DNA from: Amia ocellicauda
Lineage: Eukaryota > Chordata > Actinopteri > Amiiformes > Amiidae
DNA length: 64,000 nucleotides
Direction of reading: 5' to 3'
NCBI RefSeq assembly: GCF_036373705.1
Contig: NC_089863.1
Coordinates: 5,118,857 to 5,182,856 of the forward strand
A model generated the notes under the pieces. It had not been told where the DNA came from and made no database searches. It worked only from the letters and a program-made list of their open reading frames with translations. Position numbers and translations under genes: made by a program. This document shows positions 20,784 through 32,517 of the stretch, piece by piece (position 1 is the first letter of the stretch; the number at the start of each line of letters is the position of its first letter).

Positions 20784-22130
20784 GAGTTGGGCCTGTTGTT
20801 CCGGAAAAAGCCCCTCACAACTGGGGCGCCAGACAGCTGTGACATGGGGCTGCAGTACATCAGGGCTCACTGGGGCGTTAGTGCTGGGGCTTGGTTGAAC
20901 TGCTGATGCAGGATCGGTAGGTGGTATGGCAGTGTCAGAGGAGCCGAGACGCCTAGGGGGATGCTCTATGTCTGCTGGGGATCGCGGGCTTGGTGGCATG
21001 CTGTCAATGGTGGAAGGAATGAGGCTCCTCGTCACTTGATTGTGCCACCTGGTACAATACTTGACGTCCCCTGGTGGTGACATGGCCAGGTCAGCAACCC
21101 CCGGAATCCTCAGGGTTCCCGTCAGCAGGTCTAGTTGACTCCAGTGTCTCTGAGAAAATCCAATCCCAGAATACACGGATCCTGTACGGTGGCCACCCAG
21201 ACAGGATGGCAAACAGTCTGCCCGTCTAGAGAGATCTCCAACATAGCACGGCCATGCATGGGGGCTAACTCTCCTGTTACTGTCCTCATGTGGACCGTGG
21301 TGGCCTCCAGGGAGATCCCTCTTGACAGAACATCAGGTCTCACCAGTGTGACAGTGGAACCTGTATCCACCAAGGCGATGCAAGGAACTCCCTCCACCTG
21401 TACAGGAACGTGGCAGAAGTCCCCCACAGTTGTTCGGACCACCACGACACTGCGGCCTCGTTGTTGGAACTGGGGATGAAAGGGGGCGGCAAATGGGGAC
21501 AGGCTAGGGGGTCGGCAGACTGGTCCAGTTGGCACGCCGACAGGTGGCATTGACGGCAGGCAGGCGGCAACAGTACGGGGCACTGGTGATTGCATGTTGT
21601 GGCTAACAGGCATCAATGCTGTTGCTGTAGTCGTGGCGGCTTGCTGGGGGTTTGGATGCTCAGCTCCAGCTGGCGACAACTGCAGGGTCGGCGGCAGCGT
21701 CTCTACGCGGGCCCTCCCTCGCTTCCTGATCGTGAAGGTAGGTTGGTGGGCCTCGCTTTGCAGTTGGGCGATGGGCAGTCACGGCGGATGTGTCCGGGAA
21801 TCCCACATCCCCAGCAAAGGCGTAACTGGGAACTTGGGCCTCCCGGGCCCCTGACCTGGAGGGCTCTCAGCACGGCCACAACCTCAGGGGCCATTGGTGG
21901 CACTTCAGTAACTTCTGTCTGTCTTGCGGTTGGCTGGCGGGCTGTGGCAGCACTCTCCTCGATCACTTCTTCCCACTCTTGAGCCATGCGCAGTGCGGTG
22001 GCCAGAGAAGTAGGTCGCTGTAGATGTAAGTGCTTTCTCAATTCGCCCGCGCCCAGTGCTTCAATAAATTGCAAACGGGCCTTGCTCTGTCCGGCTGGAT
22101 GTGGCATAAGCCCTCTGGCTCTCCCTCTCC
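20784..22130 (-). mobile_element. Ty3/gypsy-like retrotransposon fragment 1 (gag to protease linker)
   Basis: The minus strand carries the C-terminal part of a gag protein with a CCHC zinc knuckle (CWGCGIPGHIRRDC) at about 21,703-22,107. This is followed by an aspartic protease with the ALVDTGSTVTLV active-site motif and the ILGLDFL flap-end motif at 21,131-21,679, then a Pro/Ser-rich linker before the reverse transcriptase (20,784-21,212). Frames are joined by shifts. Reverse transcriptase, integrase and recognisable LTRs are absent. Sequence from 22,131 to about 22,400 may be further gag or leader. Confidence 0.85.
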
Positions 22131-22397
22131 GGGTTAGAGGCTAGTTTGGCAAGGCCGTCCCCTGGCAAGCGTGTGCGGTGCCTCAGACGCAACACACTTT
22201 CTCTCCTGCTGACTAGCGCACTTCCTCCTCCCGCTCCTCAAAACTCCTCCCCCACGGACACTTTCTTCCCCCTCTCTCCCTCCTCCCGTGTGCGCACACT
22301 AATGCTGTCCCCCCTGCTGCCCCTCCTCCTACAATATATACACATATGTGTGTTCTATGGCTCTGTAAGTGTAAGTGGAGAACGTGTAATGATGGGG

Positions 22398-22465
22398 GTG
22401 AATTGACGCGGGGACGAATTATCGCGGAGACGAATCGTCGGGGACGAATTGATGTGCTCCCGCTT
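22398..22465 (+). repeat. Short GACGAATT tandem motif
   Basis: Four imperfect units of about 16 bp carry GGGGACGAATTGAYG-like sequence. It is CpG-rich compared with its surroundings. Identity unknown. Confidence 0.6.
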
Positions 22466-22730
22466 TGTACAATACAGACACACACTGCGCTGTGAACAGC
22501 ATCACACAATGAAACACACACTGTGCTTTGAACTGGAAAATGAACAATAACAGCCATAGAGTTAGCTTCCTGCTGCACACTTTCACTGTTTCATTTCATT
22601 TCATACAATTTAAAATAGTATTACCAAAGTACAATACTTTAAGTTATTGATGTCTGCATATTAACACATTAATTATAATGTTTACTAACAATGAAACACA
22701 TACAATGTTATATATTGTATCCATTATTAT
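22466..22730. other. AT-rich spacer
   Basis: No gene. The end (22,680-22,732) resembles 40,953-41,000, which is the same sequence without the transposon that follows here. Confidence 0.5.
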
Positions 22731-22732
22731 TA

Positions 22733-24151
22733 CAGTTTTTTGCAATTGCTTACACACTGAAAGTGAATGCTTAGACAAGAGCATCAAAACCTTAACTTTT
22801 GTAACCATGCCTTAAACAAATGCACCAAAAGTACAAACACATTTTCTGCTTTGCACTTTGTTTGCAATTCTGCAACACACTTGCAAAACACTACACACTG
22901 TTTCTTACATTAGACACTTCATTCAAGAATGAAAACTCTTGCAATCATTGGGAAAACACTTCTATTCAAAATGCAAAACATACCTGAATTTGGCAACACC
23001 CACACACACACATGAAAACACAGTAATTGAACACCAATTAGTCTGAGGCTTAGCACTACAAATATACCTCAGGTAAGCTCACCTGTTTTGTGAGAACTTT
23101 GCAAACATGGAGGCAGTGAGAGCGAGAGGAAGAGGAAGAGGAAGAGGAAGAGAGAGAGAGAGAGAGACGAGGACGAGAAGAACAAAGAAGGGGACCAGGC
23201 AATAGACGGAGACATATTTCCGACGACATTAGGGCCACCTTGGTGGACCATGTCATAAATCATGGCCTGACGATGAGGGAGGCTGGGCAGAGAGTCCAAC
23301 CCAACCTGAGTCGCTACACGGTAGCATCCATAATACGGACATTTAGACTGGAGAACAGGTACGTCTTCAACTCTCTACACTGGACTGTACCTGTGTAACT
23401 GTTGCACATCATTCTGAATCACAGTACAATACATCTTGCGTCAACACCAACTTGCGATGAAGCAGCTGTACAGCGTTCCATTTGAGAGGAACAGCGATAG
23501 AGTCAAAGACCTTCGCTATGACTATGTGCAAGTAAGTGTCACTGTGCTATACTGTAATACAGTAATGGCAGTAGATTGTGTCCTACTGGCACTGCATAGA
23601 TACATTCAGACAAAGAAGGGGGTTTGTCTGTGGGGGCATCTGCCTTGCCTGTAGCTTGTACTTTTGACAGAATGTGTCTGACCCAACCCACCCCCCTCCT
23701 TGTGTGAAAATGTAGACATTGTAGTAATGTGTTTTGAGTTACACCATATTCACGGTACAGTGCATGCATTTTCTGTTACAGACAGTCCTGGACTTTGATG
23801 CAGCTGCACAGCCTCATGAGTTCATTTTCATTGATGAAGCTGGATTCAATCTAGCTAAAACCAGGCGTCGGGACCGAAATGTTATAGGACAAAGAGCCAT
23901 TGTGAATGTCCCTGGGCAGCGCGGGGGAAATATCACCTTGTGTGCTGCCATTAGTCTGCAAGGAGTTCTCCATCACCATGCCACCCTAGATCCCTACAAT
24001 ACTGACCACATAATCACATTTCTGGATGTACTGCATAATGCAGGTGTACAGGACAGACCAGAGCAGCCCAGGTTTGTTGTCATCTGGGATAATGTTAGTT
24101 TCCACCGGGCTGCTCTTCCGCAACAAGTGTGTAAGCAATCGCAAAAAACTG
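22733..24151 (+). mobile_element. IS630/Tc1-superfamily DNA transposon with intron-containing transposase
   Basis: The element is bounded by TA on both sides and by inverted repeats starting CAGTTTTTTGCAATTGCTTA (right end CAGTTTTTTGCGATTGCTTA). It is 1,419 bp long and encloses a broken transposase gene. A smaller relative with similar ends is at 27,975-28,559. Confidence 0.85.
23108..24130 (+). pseudogene. DDE transposase with introns, 3'-truncated
   Basis: Three exon-like pieces can be seen. The first starts at ATG 23,108: an Arg/Gly/Glu-rich start followed by a helix-turn-helix region (DIRATLVDHVINHGLTMREA), ending at a GTACGT donor near 23,359. The second, around 23,444-23,530, contains ERNSDRVKDLRYDYVQ and ends at GTAAGT. 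The third, from about 23,780, contains FIDEAGFN and FVVIWDNVSFHRA. The last two hold the first and second catalytic Asp of a DDE_3-type (IS630/Tc1) nuclease. The sequence then runs into the right inverted repeat, so the third acidic residue is missing and the copy cannot be autonomous. Confidence 0.75.
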
Positions 24152-24326
24152 TAACATGCAAATCAATTAAAAACTTTTTTGAAATGCGTTTTTCTGGATT
24201 TTTTTGTTGTTATTCTGTCTCTCACTGTTAAAATACACCTACCATTAAAATTATAGACTGATCATTTCTTTGTCAGTGGGCAAACGTACAAAATCAGCAG
24301 GGGATCAAATACTTTTTCCCTCACTG
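24152..24326 (-). mobile_element. Tc1-like transposon terminal fragment
   Basis: It ends in GGATCAAATACTTTTTCCCT then CACTG/TA, the terminal sequence of a widespread fish Tc1 family, with GTCAGTGGGCAAACGTAC inside. Only the end is present. It abuts the preceding element. Confidence 0.8.
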
Positions 24327-25403
24327 TATATGTAATGTTCAATTGCTCTGGCAACACAAATTTGATTGTCATGCCAATAAGATCATTACATTGAAATTGA
24401 ATTGAGAGAGTCCGCATGTCTAATATATGCGCTCTGTTCTTTCTATCCATTGAAAATTGAGTAATGTTTACTGTTTCATCATTTCATTTTTATAATTTCA
24501 CTCAGCTCTTTTTGCCATTAACGTAATTTGTTTCTCTCCTTCACTTGTCATAGCGTCTGTGTTCTGTTATTCACTGTGAGATCTGATAATCAAATTTGCA
24601 GCCAAATAGATTGAGTTGCCCTAAAATGTGACTCTTTTTCCTAATAACGTGGCAGGCACAGGTGTCAATAACTCTATCTAGAACAAGCTCCAATTGACAA
24701 ATCCCATTTGCTGTTTTTTTAGACACCATGTTATAATAAAATCCTATTTGGTGGCAGGTAAGGGGTGAACTTGGACTGTCCAGTTAAAGAAACGAGAAAA
24801 CACCCTCACAGCCAGACAGCTATCTGGTTTAGTATGCCAGTATGCCAGCAAGCCACTGTACACACTCTTCTGTATAGGGCTGTCTTCAAAGGTTCGAACG
24901 TTCCCAAGGTTTGTTCGGTCTCCAGACATTCGGACGTTGTAACAAACCTTTTAAGACTCGTCACCTGACAATCACATAGATTTATTTTCTCTTGTTGACA
25001 GAAATTGACAATGTTTGAATACTGTAGCGCCACCGCACCAAACAAAGGGTTAATGGGGTAAAGGCGGTGCGGTGGGGAGGGAGAGGCATAAAAGGTGAAG
25101 GGAGGTGGAAGAGCCACTGAGTTTGAGTGTGTTCAGTCCCTGAGACCTGTGTGTGCTGCAGTAATAATAAATACAATGATTGGTTGTTGATCCACACTTC
25201 ACATGTCCCACTATCTAAATTAAAATATATCATTTGTATACTGCCAATTACTCAAATAAATGTGGCTGGATATATATATATATAAGTTTGAAACCGTCAT
25301 AAAAAGGCCCTCAATTGCCACTGTCGTGTCAGCAGGCAATTTTCCTAATTTTAAACAATGTCTTTTGAAAATATACGATTACACTTTTAAAGAAATATAT
25401 ATA
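24327..25403. other. Intergenic DNA with part of an unnamed repeat
   Basis: Bases 24,655-24,715 resemble 49,385-49,435 and, inverted, 41,920-41,945. The rest is unrecognised. Confidence 0.5.
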
Positions 25404-25405
25404 TA

Positions 25406-26293
25406 CACCGATCAGCCATAACATTATGACCACCTGCCTAATATTGTGTAGGTCTCCCTTTTGCCGACAAAACAGCCCTGACCCGTCGAGGCATGGACTC
25501 CACTAGACCTCTGAAGGTGTGCTGTGGTATCTGGCACCAAGACGTCAGCAGCAGATCCTGTAAGTCCTGTAAGTTGCGAGGTGGGGCCTCCATGGATCGG
25601 ACTTGTTTGTCCAGCACATCCCACAGATGCTCGATTGGATTGAGATCTGGGGAATTTGGAGGCCAAGTCAACACCTTGAACCCGTGATTCAGGTCACCTT
25701 CTTCCATTGCTCCGTGGTCCAGTTCTGATGCTCACGTGCCCATTGTAGGCGCTTTCGGCAGTGGACAGGCGTCAGCATGGGCACCCTGACTGGTCTGTGG
25801 CTACGCAGCCCCATACGCAACAAACTGCGATGCACTGTGTGTTCTGACACCTTTCTATCAGAACCAGCATTAACTTGTTCAGCAATTTGAGCTACAGTAG
25901 CTCGTCTGTTGGATCGGACCACACGGGCCAGCCTTCGCTCCCCATGTGCATCAGTGAGCCTTGGCCGCCCATGACCCTGTCTCCGGTTCACCGCTTTTCC
26001 TTCCTTGGACCACTTTTGATAGGTACTGACCACTGCAGACCGGGAACACCCCACAAGAGCTGCAGTTTTGGAGATGCTCTGACCCAGTCGTTTAGCATCA
26101 CAATTTAGTCCTTGTCAAAGTCGCTCAGATCCTTATGCTGCCCATTTTTCCTGCTTCTAACACATCAAATTTGAAGACAAAATGTTCACTTGCTGCCTAA
26201 TACATCCCACCCACTGACAGGTGCCATGATAACGAGATTATCAGTGTTATTCACTTCACCTGTCAGTTGTCTTAATGTTATGGCCGATCGGTG
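25406..26293 (-). mobile_element. Tc1-like transposon with internal deletion
   Basis: The ends begin CACCGATCAGCCATAACATT and are flanked by TA. The minus strand encodes the N-terminal helix-turn-helix part (25,689-26,054) and the C-terminal part with SPDLNPIEHLWD (25,438-25,707). The middle, holding the first two catalytic Asp residues, is missing and the two parts are out of frame. It is therefore a non-autonomous deletion derivative of 888 bp. Confidence 0.9.
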
Positions 26294-26295
26294 TA

Positions 26296-27972
26296 TATAT
26301 ATTGTATGTAAATTGGCATAACACCGATTTTTGCAAGTAAAATTACATTTTAAGATTCAAAATAGAGATGAATCCATACATTTTGTTTCCTTAAAAGGGC
26401 GCTTTAATTCATAACCAGTCCCGATTTGTACATGTGATTAACACAATTTGGTGCAAAGACATACTGTTTTGAATTCATGAGGAACATACAGGACAAAACA
26501 AACCCTTAATATGTATTAATCGTAATTATGAACCCTCTTACTTGCTCACCAGGGGGTTTTGAAAAATATGAATTAATTTGTGAAGACATGATTTATACAT
26601 ATGGTCACCTTCATTCATAATATATTGAACCTACTGAATCGATTCATATTTTACATTATTTACGTATTGTACCTTTTTTTAATTACTTTCCGCTGAATAT
26701 ATTCTTTGTTTTACTGCACTCTGTAAAGTCAAATACTTAAATGCAAAATACGGACATTTCCCTTCGCAATACATAAAGACCCAAAGAAATACGTACATAT
26801 ATATCCAAATTAATTTCACATAAGAGATGTATGGCGTGTTTTGTTGACCCAGGCCCTGGACTTTGACCCCGACCGGCCCGCCGACGCGCACACGTTCACA
26901 CGGCAGCCCCCAATAACACACCTGCGCATCACAGCTACTGTAGGACGCTAAAGCTGAGGGACACCAATCTACATTGGTAGGGAATGGAGTCTGTTATATT
27001 ATTAGAGGAGAGATTATGTACGTTCCTTTGTTATTACATGCATTTATTTAAAACAATCATAAGAGTGTAAAAAGTGCTCATGCGAGTTCAACATAATAAA
27101 AAACGCTTTTAGCTCATGCTTTCATCAGTGCTTGGATAGTGCTGCTCACAAAATACGATTTAGTACATTCAACGCTGTAATTATTGTAATTATATATTGT
27201 TATATTAACAATAAAATATTGAAAATGTGGGACCTCAGGGAGATTGAGGGGAGCAGCGTTGTGGGGGACAGCAGCCAGGCAGTTTTAAACAGCTTATTTT
27301 CGTTCGTTTAAACAATCCAAATAAAAGGAATTTTAAAAAGATGTTAACATGCACACAAAGACACAAACAACCAGTGACCAATGCAGGCGAGAGGAGGCAG
27401 TAAGGGTTTAACACAAAGACCTCGATGATTTCGTTTTCTATTCCCACTCCCATGCACTGTCCTGCTAGTGGCCGTCCCCTCACCGGGGCACAGGGCCTTC
27501 ACATAGTCTGAAGTTCAATTTCCCAATGAAACTGCTTTGCACGTCCCTGGGACTGGAGGTGAAAAACATGAAAATAATGAAAGGAAACACTGGAAAACCA
27601 TGCAGTGGGCTGACCATTACAATAGGATATACAACAACATTTCACAAAAACAAAGACAAAATCAACATAGTGTTAAATTAAAATACTCTCTCTGAGTAAA
27701 CTACAGTTTACTTTCCATAGATCTAAAATGCAACCGAAATGCGCGCAGTTTCTTATGCTGTTGCTGTTCAATATTAATGGGCCAATGATAACCCAAGCTT
27801 TGCGATGAGTGGTAAAACACACAGTTAATTAATGGGCTATATAAAAAAAATACAATAATTACAATATCAAAAAATACACGATTACCGACAATATTGAATA
27901 GGGTCATTCAAAGAAAATTAAGTTACTGTCAAAATAATTCCGCAACAATTCACTTACGATTACGGGACATGT
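26296..27972. other. Intergenic AT-rich DNA, nothing recognised
   Basis: Small open frames on the minus strand (26,679-26,921; 27,235-27,483) have no motif, and no known repeat was recognised. A CpG-rich patch lies at 26,870-26,910. Confidence 0.5.
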
Positions 27973-27974
27973 TA

Positions 27975-28559
27975 CAGTTTTTTACGATTGCTTACACACT
28001 AAAACTATGGCCAGATCCAGCTAGGCGAAGAGATGATGCTTAGGGTTTTTTTTTCATTCATGCTTTCTGTTTTGTCTCTACAGATGTTTTTGCTGTGTTT
28101 ATGTACTATATTCTGTTCAGAATATGTTCTGTTCTGATTGTCAGTGCAAAATGCAACATTTGGAAATGCATGGATGTATTGACTGATGTGGAGAGAAATA
28201 CATATTTTCAGTGTGCAGTACTGGACTTGTGTGTTGTGTTTGGTCAATATATTCATGTCCTTTACTCTAACAATATCTCTGAAAAATCAAACCCAGACTA
28301 TATCTTTATAAAAGCAGAAATGTTTAAAGTGTTTTAGATTGAGCACAGCAGTGTGAAACTGGTTGAAACAGAATCCGATTGCATGAATCGTGTGGGCCAT
28401 ACAGTGATAGAATTGGGTTTTTATAAATTATTGTATAGTTTTGAATGAAGGGTTTCATTTTGCAAAAAGATCTGAGGTGTTCTGCTATTGTGTGTGTGGT
28501 TGTGTGAATTGTGTGTAGTGTTTTGACAAAATCATGCTTAAGCAATTGTAAAAAAACTG
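27975..28559. mobile_element. Non-autonomous element (MITE) with CAGTTTTTT ends
   Basis: It is flanked by TA (27,973-27,974 and 28,560-28,561), with inverted ends CAGTTTTTTACGATTGCTTA and CAGTTTTTTTACAATTGCTT. These match the ends of the transposase-bearing element at 22,733. No transposase remains in its 585 bp. Confidence 0.75.
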
Positions 28560-28561
28560 TA

Positions 28562-29787
28562 ATACTTATTGACTGGCCTGTGGCAGCATTTAAAAATAAC
28601 ACTGAGACAGGTTCTGATCGTAGTGTTTTACATCCGTGTGATATTGGTTGTGACTGAGTTCTATTCATTGGTTGTATATACGTGTCATTGGCATGCAGAG
28701 TTTCATTTTGAGCACAGAGCACATGATTTTCATTGGAGTGTTTAGTTTTGCAAGATTTCTGTGGGGTTTAGGGAAACTGGCCAACACGTTTGTGTTTTGT
28801 GTATAGAGTTTTGAATACATGAGATGTAGTTGCAGGAAATGTGTGTTAACAACTGGGAAAATGGTACAGCTAAAAAAATATATGTTTTTTGACCATGTTC
28901 AAACTATTTCTATAGTCAAGCTAAGAACCTTTTAGATACATTTTTATTCGCATTAGACTTGTTGCTTCACATAGACAACTATGGTTGATTTTGTTTTTTT
29001 AAGAAATCCGCACCACTACAACACTTCATATTTCTTCCCTGTGGTGAAGAGAGAGTTATTTGTATAAAATGTTCTCACTCATCCTCCCTGCCTCACACGG
29101 CCTGACCTCTTCAAAAGCATATTCCTAAACTGCTTGCAAAACAAACACTGACACAGACATTTCTCTTAATAACTTGCAAAACATACTACTAAAAATACTA
29201 ATTACTGTAAAAGTCAGATAATATCAATATCAGCAGAACCAGTCTTGCTTCTCAAGCAGTAACTTTCCACCCTTTCAAACATTTATCCCCCCGTCCCCCC
29301 CGACATTTTTCACATAAATAAGATGCCTCGCACTACAGAGTCACACTGTCGCTCCGAGCTGCCCATCCCTTCTGTCCAGCGATCGACTGTCTCCACACTG
29401 GGTGAGTCTTTCTGTGCAATTGAGCACTTGTGGGGCTGCCAGTGGGATCTCAAGAGCAGATCATTAATGTATGTTATTAATATATCATTAACATGTAGGA
29501 ACATTTTTAAAAGCAACCAACGTAATTCAGCAAAAGGAAAGTTTATGTTACCAAGGAGAGAAGGGTCAGATTATGAGAGCAGCTCTCACAATACCAATAG
29601 CGTCTCTGAGTTTTACATTGACACACATACAGTATACATGCAGTGGGTACCTCTGACTCTGCAAACTCCACAAAATAACCATCTGTGTCACAAGGAAGTA
29701 ACAAACAAAGTTAAAAGATAAACCGGTCTCAAATTATGTTTTTATACTGCTCACAGGGACCTCCAGTAACAATCTACACAATAGGAC
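28562..29787. other. Intergenic DNA with one exon-like open frame
   Basis: At 29,323 an ATG opens a 27-residue frame (MPRTTESHCRSELPIPSVQR and on) that runs to a GTGAGT donor at 29,401. No partner exon is identified, so it is noted only as a possible first exon. The rest is unrecognised. Confidence 0.3.
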
Positions 29788-30886
29788 ATAAGAACATAAG
29801 AAAGTTTACAATCGAGAGGAGGCCATTCGACCCATCGTGCTCGTTTGGTGTCCATTAATAACTAAGTGAACCAAGGATCCTATCCAGTCTGTTTTTAAAT
29901 GTTCCCAAATTTTGAGCTTCTACCACATCACTGGGGAGTTTATTCAGATTGTGACGCCTCTCTGTGTGAAGAAGTGTCTCCTGTTTTCTGTCTTGAATGC
30001 CTTGAAGCCCAATCTGGTTTGATGTGGTCGATGCCTTTCATGATTTTGAAGACCTGGATCAAGTCCCCACATAGTCTCCTCTGTTCCAGGGTGAAAAGGT
30101 TCAGTTCCTCAGTCTCTCAGTAGGACTTTCCCTTCAGACCTGGAATAAGTCTGGTTGCTCTCCTCTGAACTGCCTCTAGAGCAGCGATATCTTTCTTGAA
30201 GTGTGGAGCCCAGAACTGTCCACAGTATCCAGATGAGCTGTAACTAGTGCATTGTACAGTCTGAACATCACTGCCCTTGTTCTCAATTCTACACTTTTGA
30301 CAATATACCCTAGCTTTCTGTTTGCCTTTTCTATTGCTTCCCCACATTGTGTGGATGGAGAAAGTGAGGAGTCCACATAGACTCCTAGGTCTTTCTCATG
30401 CGATACTTTATCTAGTTCTATTCCTCCCATAGTTTAATTAAAGTGGATATTATTGTTACCTGCATGTAATACCTTGCAATTGTCCACATTGAATTTCATC
30501 TGCCAGGTGTCGGCCCACAACTGAATATTATCTGAGTCCCTCTGAGTAGCCTGTGCTGCCGAGATTGTATCTGCTGAGCCGCCTATTTTAGTATCATCTG
30601 CAAATTTGACAAGTTTGCTAACTATCCCAGAGTCCAGATCATTAATATAGATTAGAAAAAGCACAGGCCCTAGTACTGATCCCTGTGGAACTCCACTAAC
30701 AACCTCACTCCAGTTAGAAGCGACTCCTCTAATCGACACCCTCTGTTTCCTATACTTCAACCAGTTCATAATCCATCTACTTACGTTACCCTGAATGCCT
30801 ACAGCTTCCAATTTGAGGATCAGTCTTTGGTGTGGAACCTTATCAAAAGCTTTTTGAAAATCTAAGTATATCATATCATATGCTTT
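29788..30886 (-). mobile_element. CR1-like LINE, 5'-truncated, minus strand
   Basis: On the minus strand it encodes the reverse transcriptase from DFQKAFDKVPHQRLI through GVPQGSVLGPVLFLIYINDL and KFADDTKIGG (FADD active site), then a frameshifted C-terminus and a 3' UTR with the GAGGAGGCCATTCGACCCAT signature (as read on the plus strand). It stops exactly where segmental duplication copy 3 begins. It is a close relative of the copy at 45,300-47,997. Confidence 0.9.
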
Positions 30887-32466
30887 CTCATTTCAATTGT
30901 GGATAATAAGAACAGAACAATGTAGTAATCTATTATGTATTCTGTATCAGTAATCGGTTACATAGTGCATTCATTCTGAATAAAGAATTGTAGATTCCCT
31001 CCCAACCACAGTGTGCTTTTTCTAATAGAATATAATTGATTGATGTCATCATCAGGGCAAGTACATCGTGTCACACAAACAATGCATTCTGTTCCCTGAG
31101 CAGCACATTCAGTAATATCAATTTGATTAGTAAAGTAGGCTACCATGTCTCTGACCAAAAGTGCCTCCACAGGCAGCCCTTTGAGGAGATAATACTGACA
31201 TTCATGTTGGCACACATGAGGCTTGTGTATGAGACACCTGACAGGCAATTAGACTTCTTCACACAGAGAGCTGGTACAATCTGGCCGACGTGGACAATTT
31301 GGGAACATTGCTAAATAGACTGGACTGAGTTTTTAATGGACACCACAGGAGCACGATGGGTCGAATGGCCTCCTCTCATTCGTAACCTCTCTCATGTTCT
31401 AATGATCTGAAAAGTCAAAAATATAGATATGGCACGGTCTCAAACTAGAGAGGACAAAATTACGGGGATTGAACCATTTCATTAAGCTTTCATATTATTT
31501 GCAAATCATGTGCAAGAGAACACTACCACCGCCAGAAATGTACTGATGATCATCAGCTGATTACAAAATATAATGTTACACCATCAGAGAGAACACTCTC
31601 CAGAAGTGACCATAAAAAAATGCAAAAACAGGGATTCAGGTGAAAGTTTGAAATCATTTCTCACACCAGTATTTCAATAAGAGCATCTTTAAAAGGATTA
31701 TATTTTGTTGAGATCTGCACAGCAATATTCAATTTTCCTTTTACTATAAAAATCGCAGGATGGAAAGGACCATTCAAGTCTGAATCTGCAGCTGTAATGA
31801 TACTCAGCTTCCACTCAATATTGTGATGTTCTTGTATGAGGTGGCAGTCTGGTGGATTGCACAGTCCCTGTCTTCACTCAATACAGGGGAAGCTCTACAG
31901 TTTTCTAGGCTGAATCAATATGATTGTAACAGGGAGCAGCACACGCAGGGCTCGGATGAGCCGACAGGCTTGTGTTTATTCAGCACCTTTGAAACGACTG
32001 AAAATAAAGCAAACTATAAAAAGAAATGCAAATAAACGGACACAGGAAAGATGTTCAGGCGCTCCAAGACTCAGGGGTCTGGGGTCTCCCTGAAAGACAG
32101 ACCGGTCACAATGCTGAACAGACTCTAAAACACACTCTTGATCAATGACTATACTTCATTCATTACACTGCATGAATCGGTGACTTGCAGTTTTTGAAAC
32201 GGAGTGTCTGAATCATCTGAAGGCCATCTTTGCGTGAATGGGAGTGTGTTGATGCAACATTATGTGACACTGGAGTAACGTCTTCCTCATCTCAATATCC
32301 ATGATATTCTGTGGTTCGATGATACTTTGCTGCCTGCAGCATTGAGCGAGAGGACATGATTGCACTGTGATAACCACGTGTCGGCTGCTTTGTTAACTTA
32401 TGCAAAGTATGAAATGACACACCCTGTGACAGTGGGATGAAGGGAGTGAGCTGTGAATTCTCCTGC

Positions 32467-32473
32467 ATAAATA
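32467..32473 (+). promoter_or_regulatory. TATA-like element, copy 3
   Basis: ATAAATA lies 45 bp before the ATG at 32,518, with the same upstream E-box and octamer-like site as copy 1. Confidence 0.6.
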
Positions 32474-32517
32474 GAGCTGACTGCTCCTCACACCACAACA
32501 CTGAACCCAGAGACACC

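Noticed and set aside
21135-21982. Plus-strand open frames of 114-130 codons over the gypsy fragment
   Set aside because: They are shadows of the minus-strand gag and protease frames, which carry the zinc knuckle and DTGS motifs.
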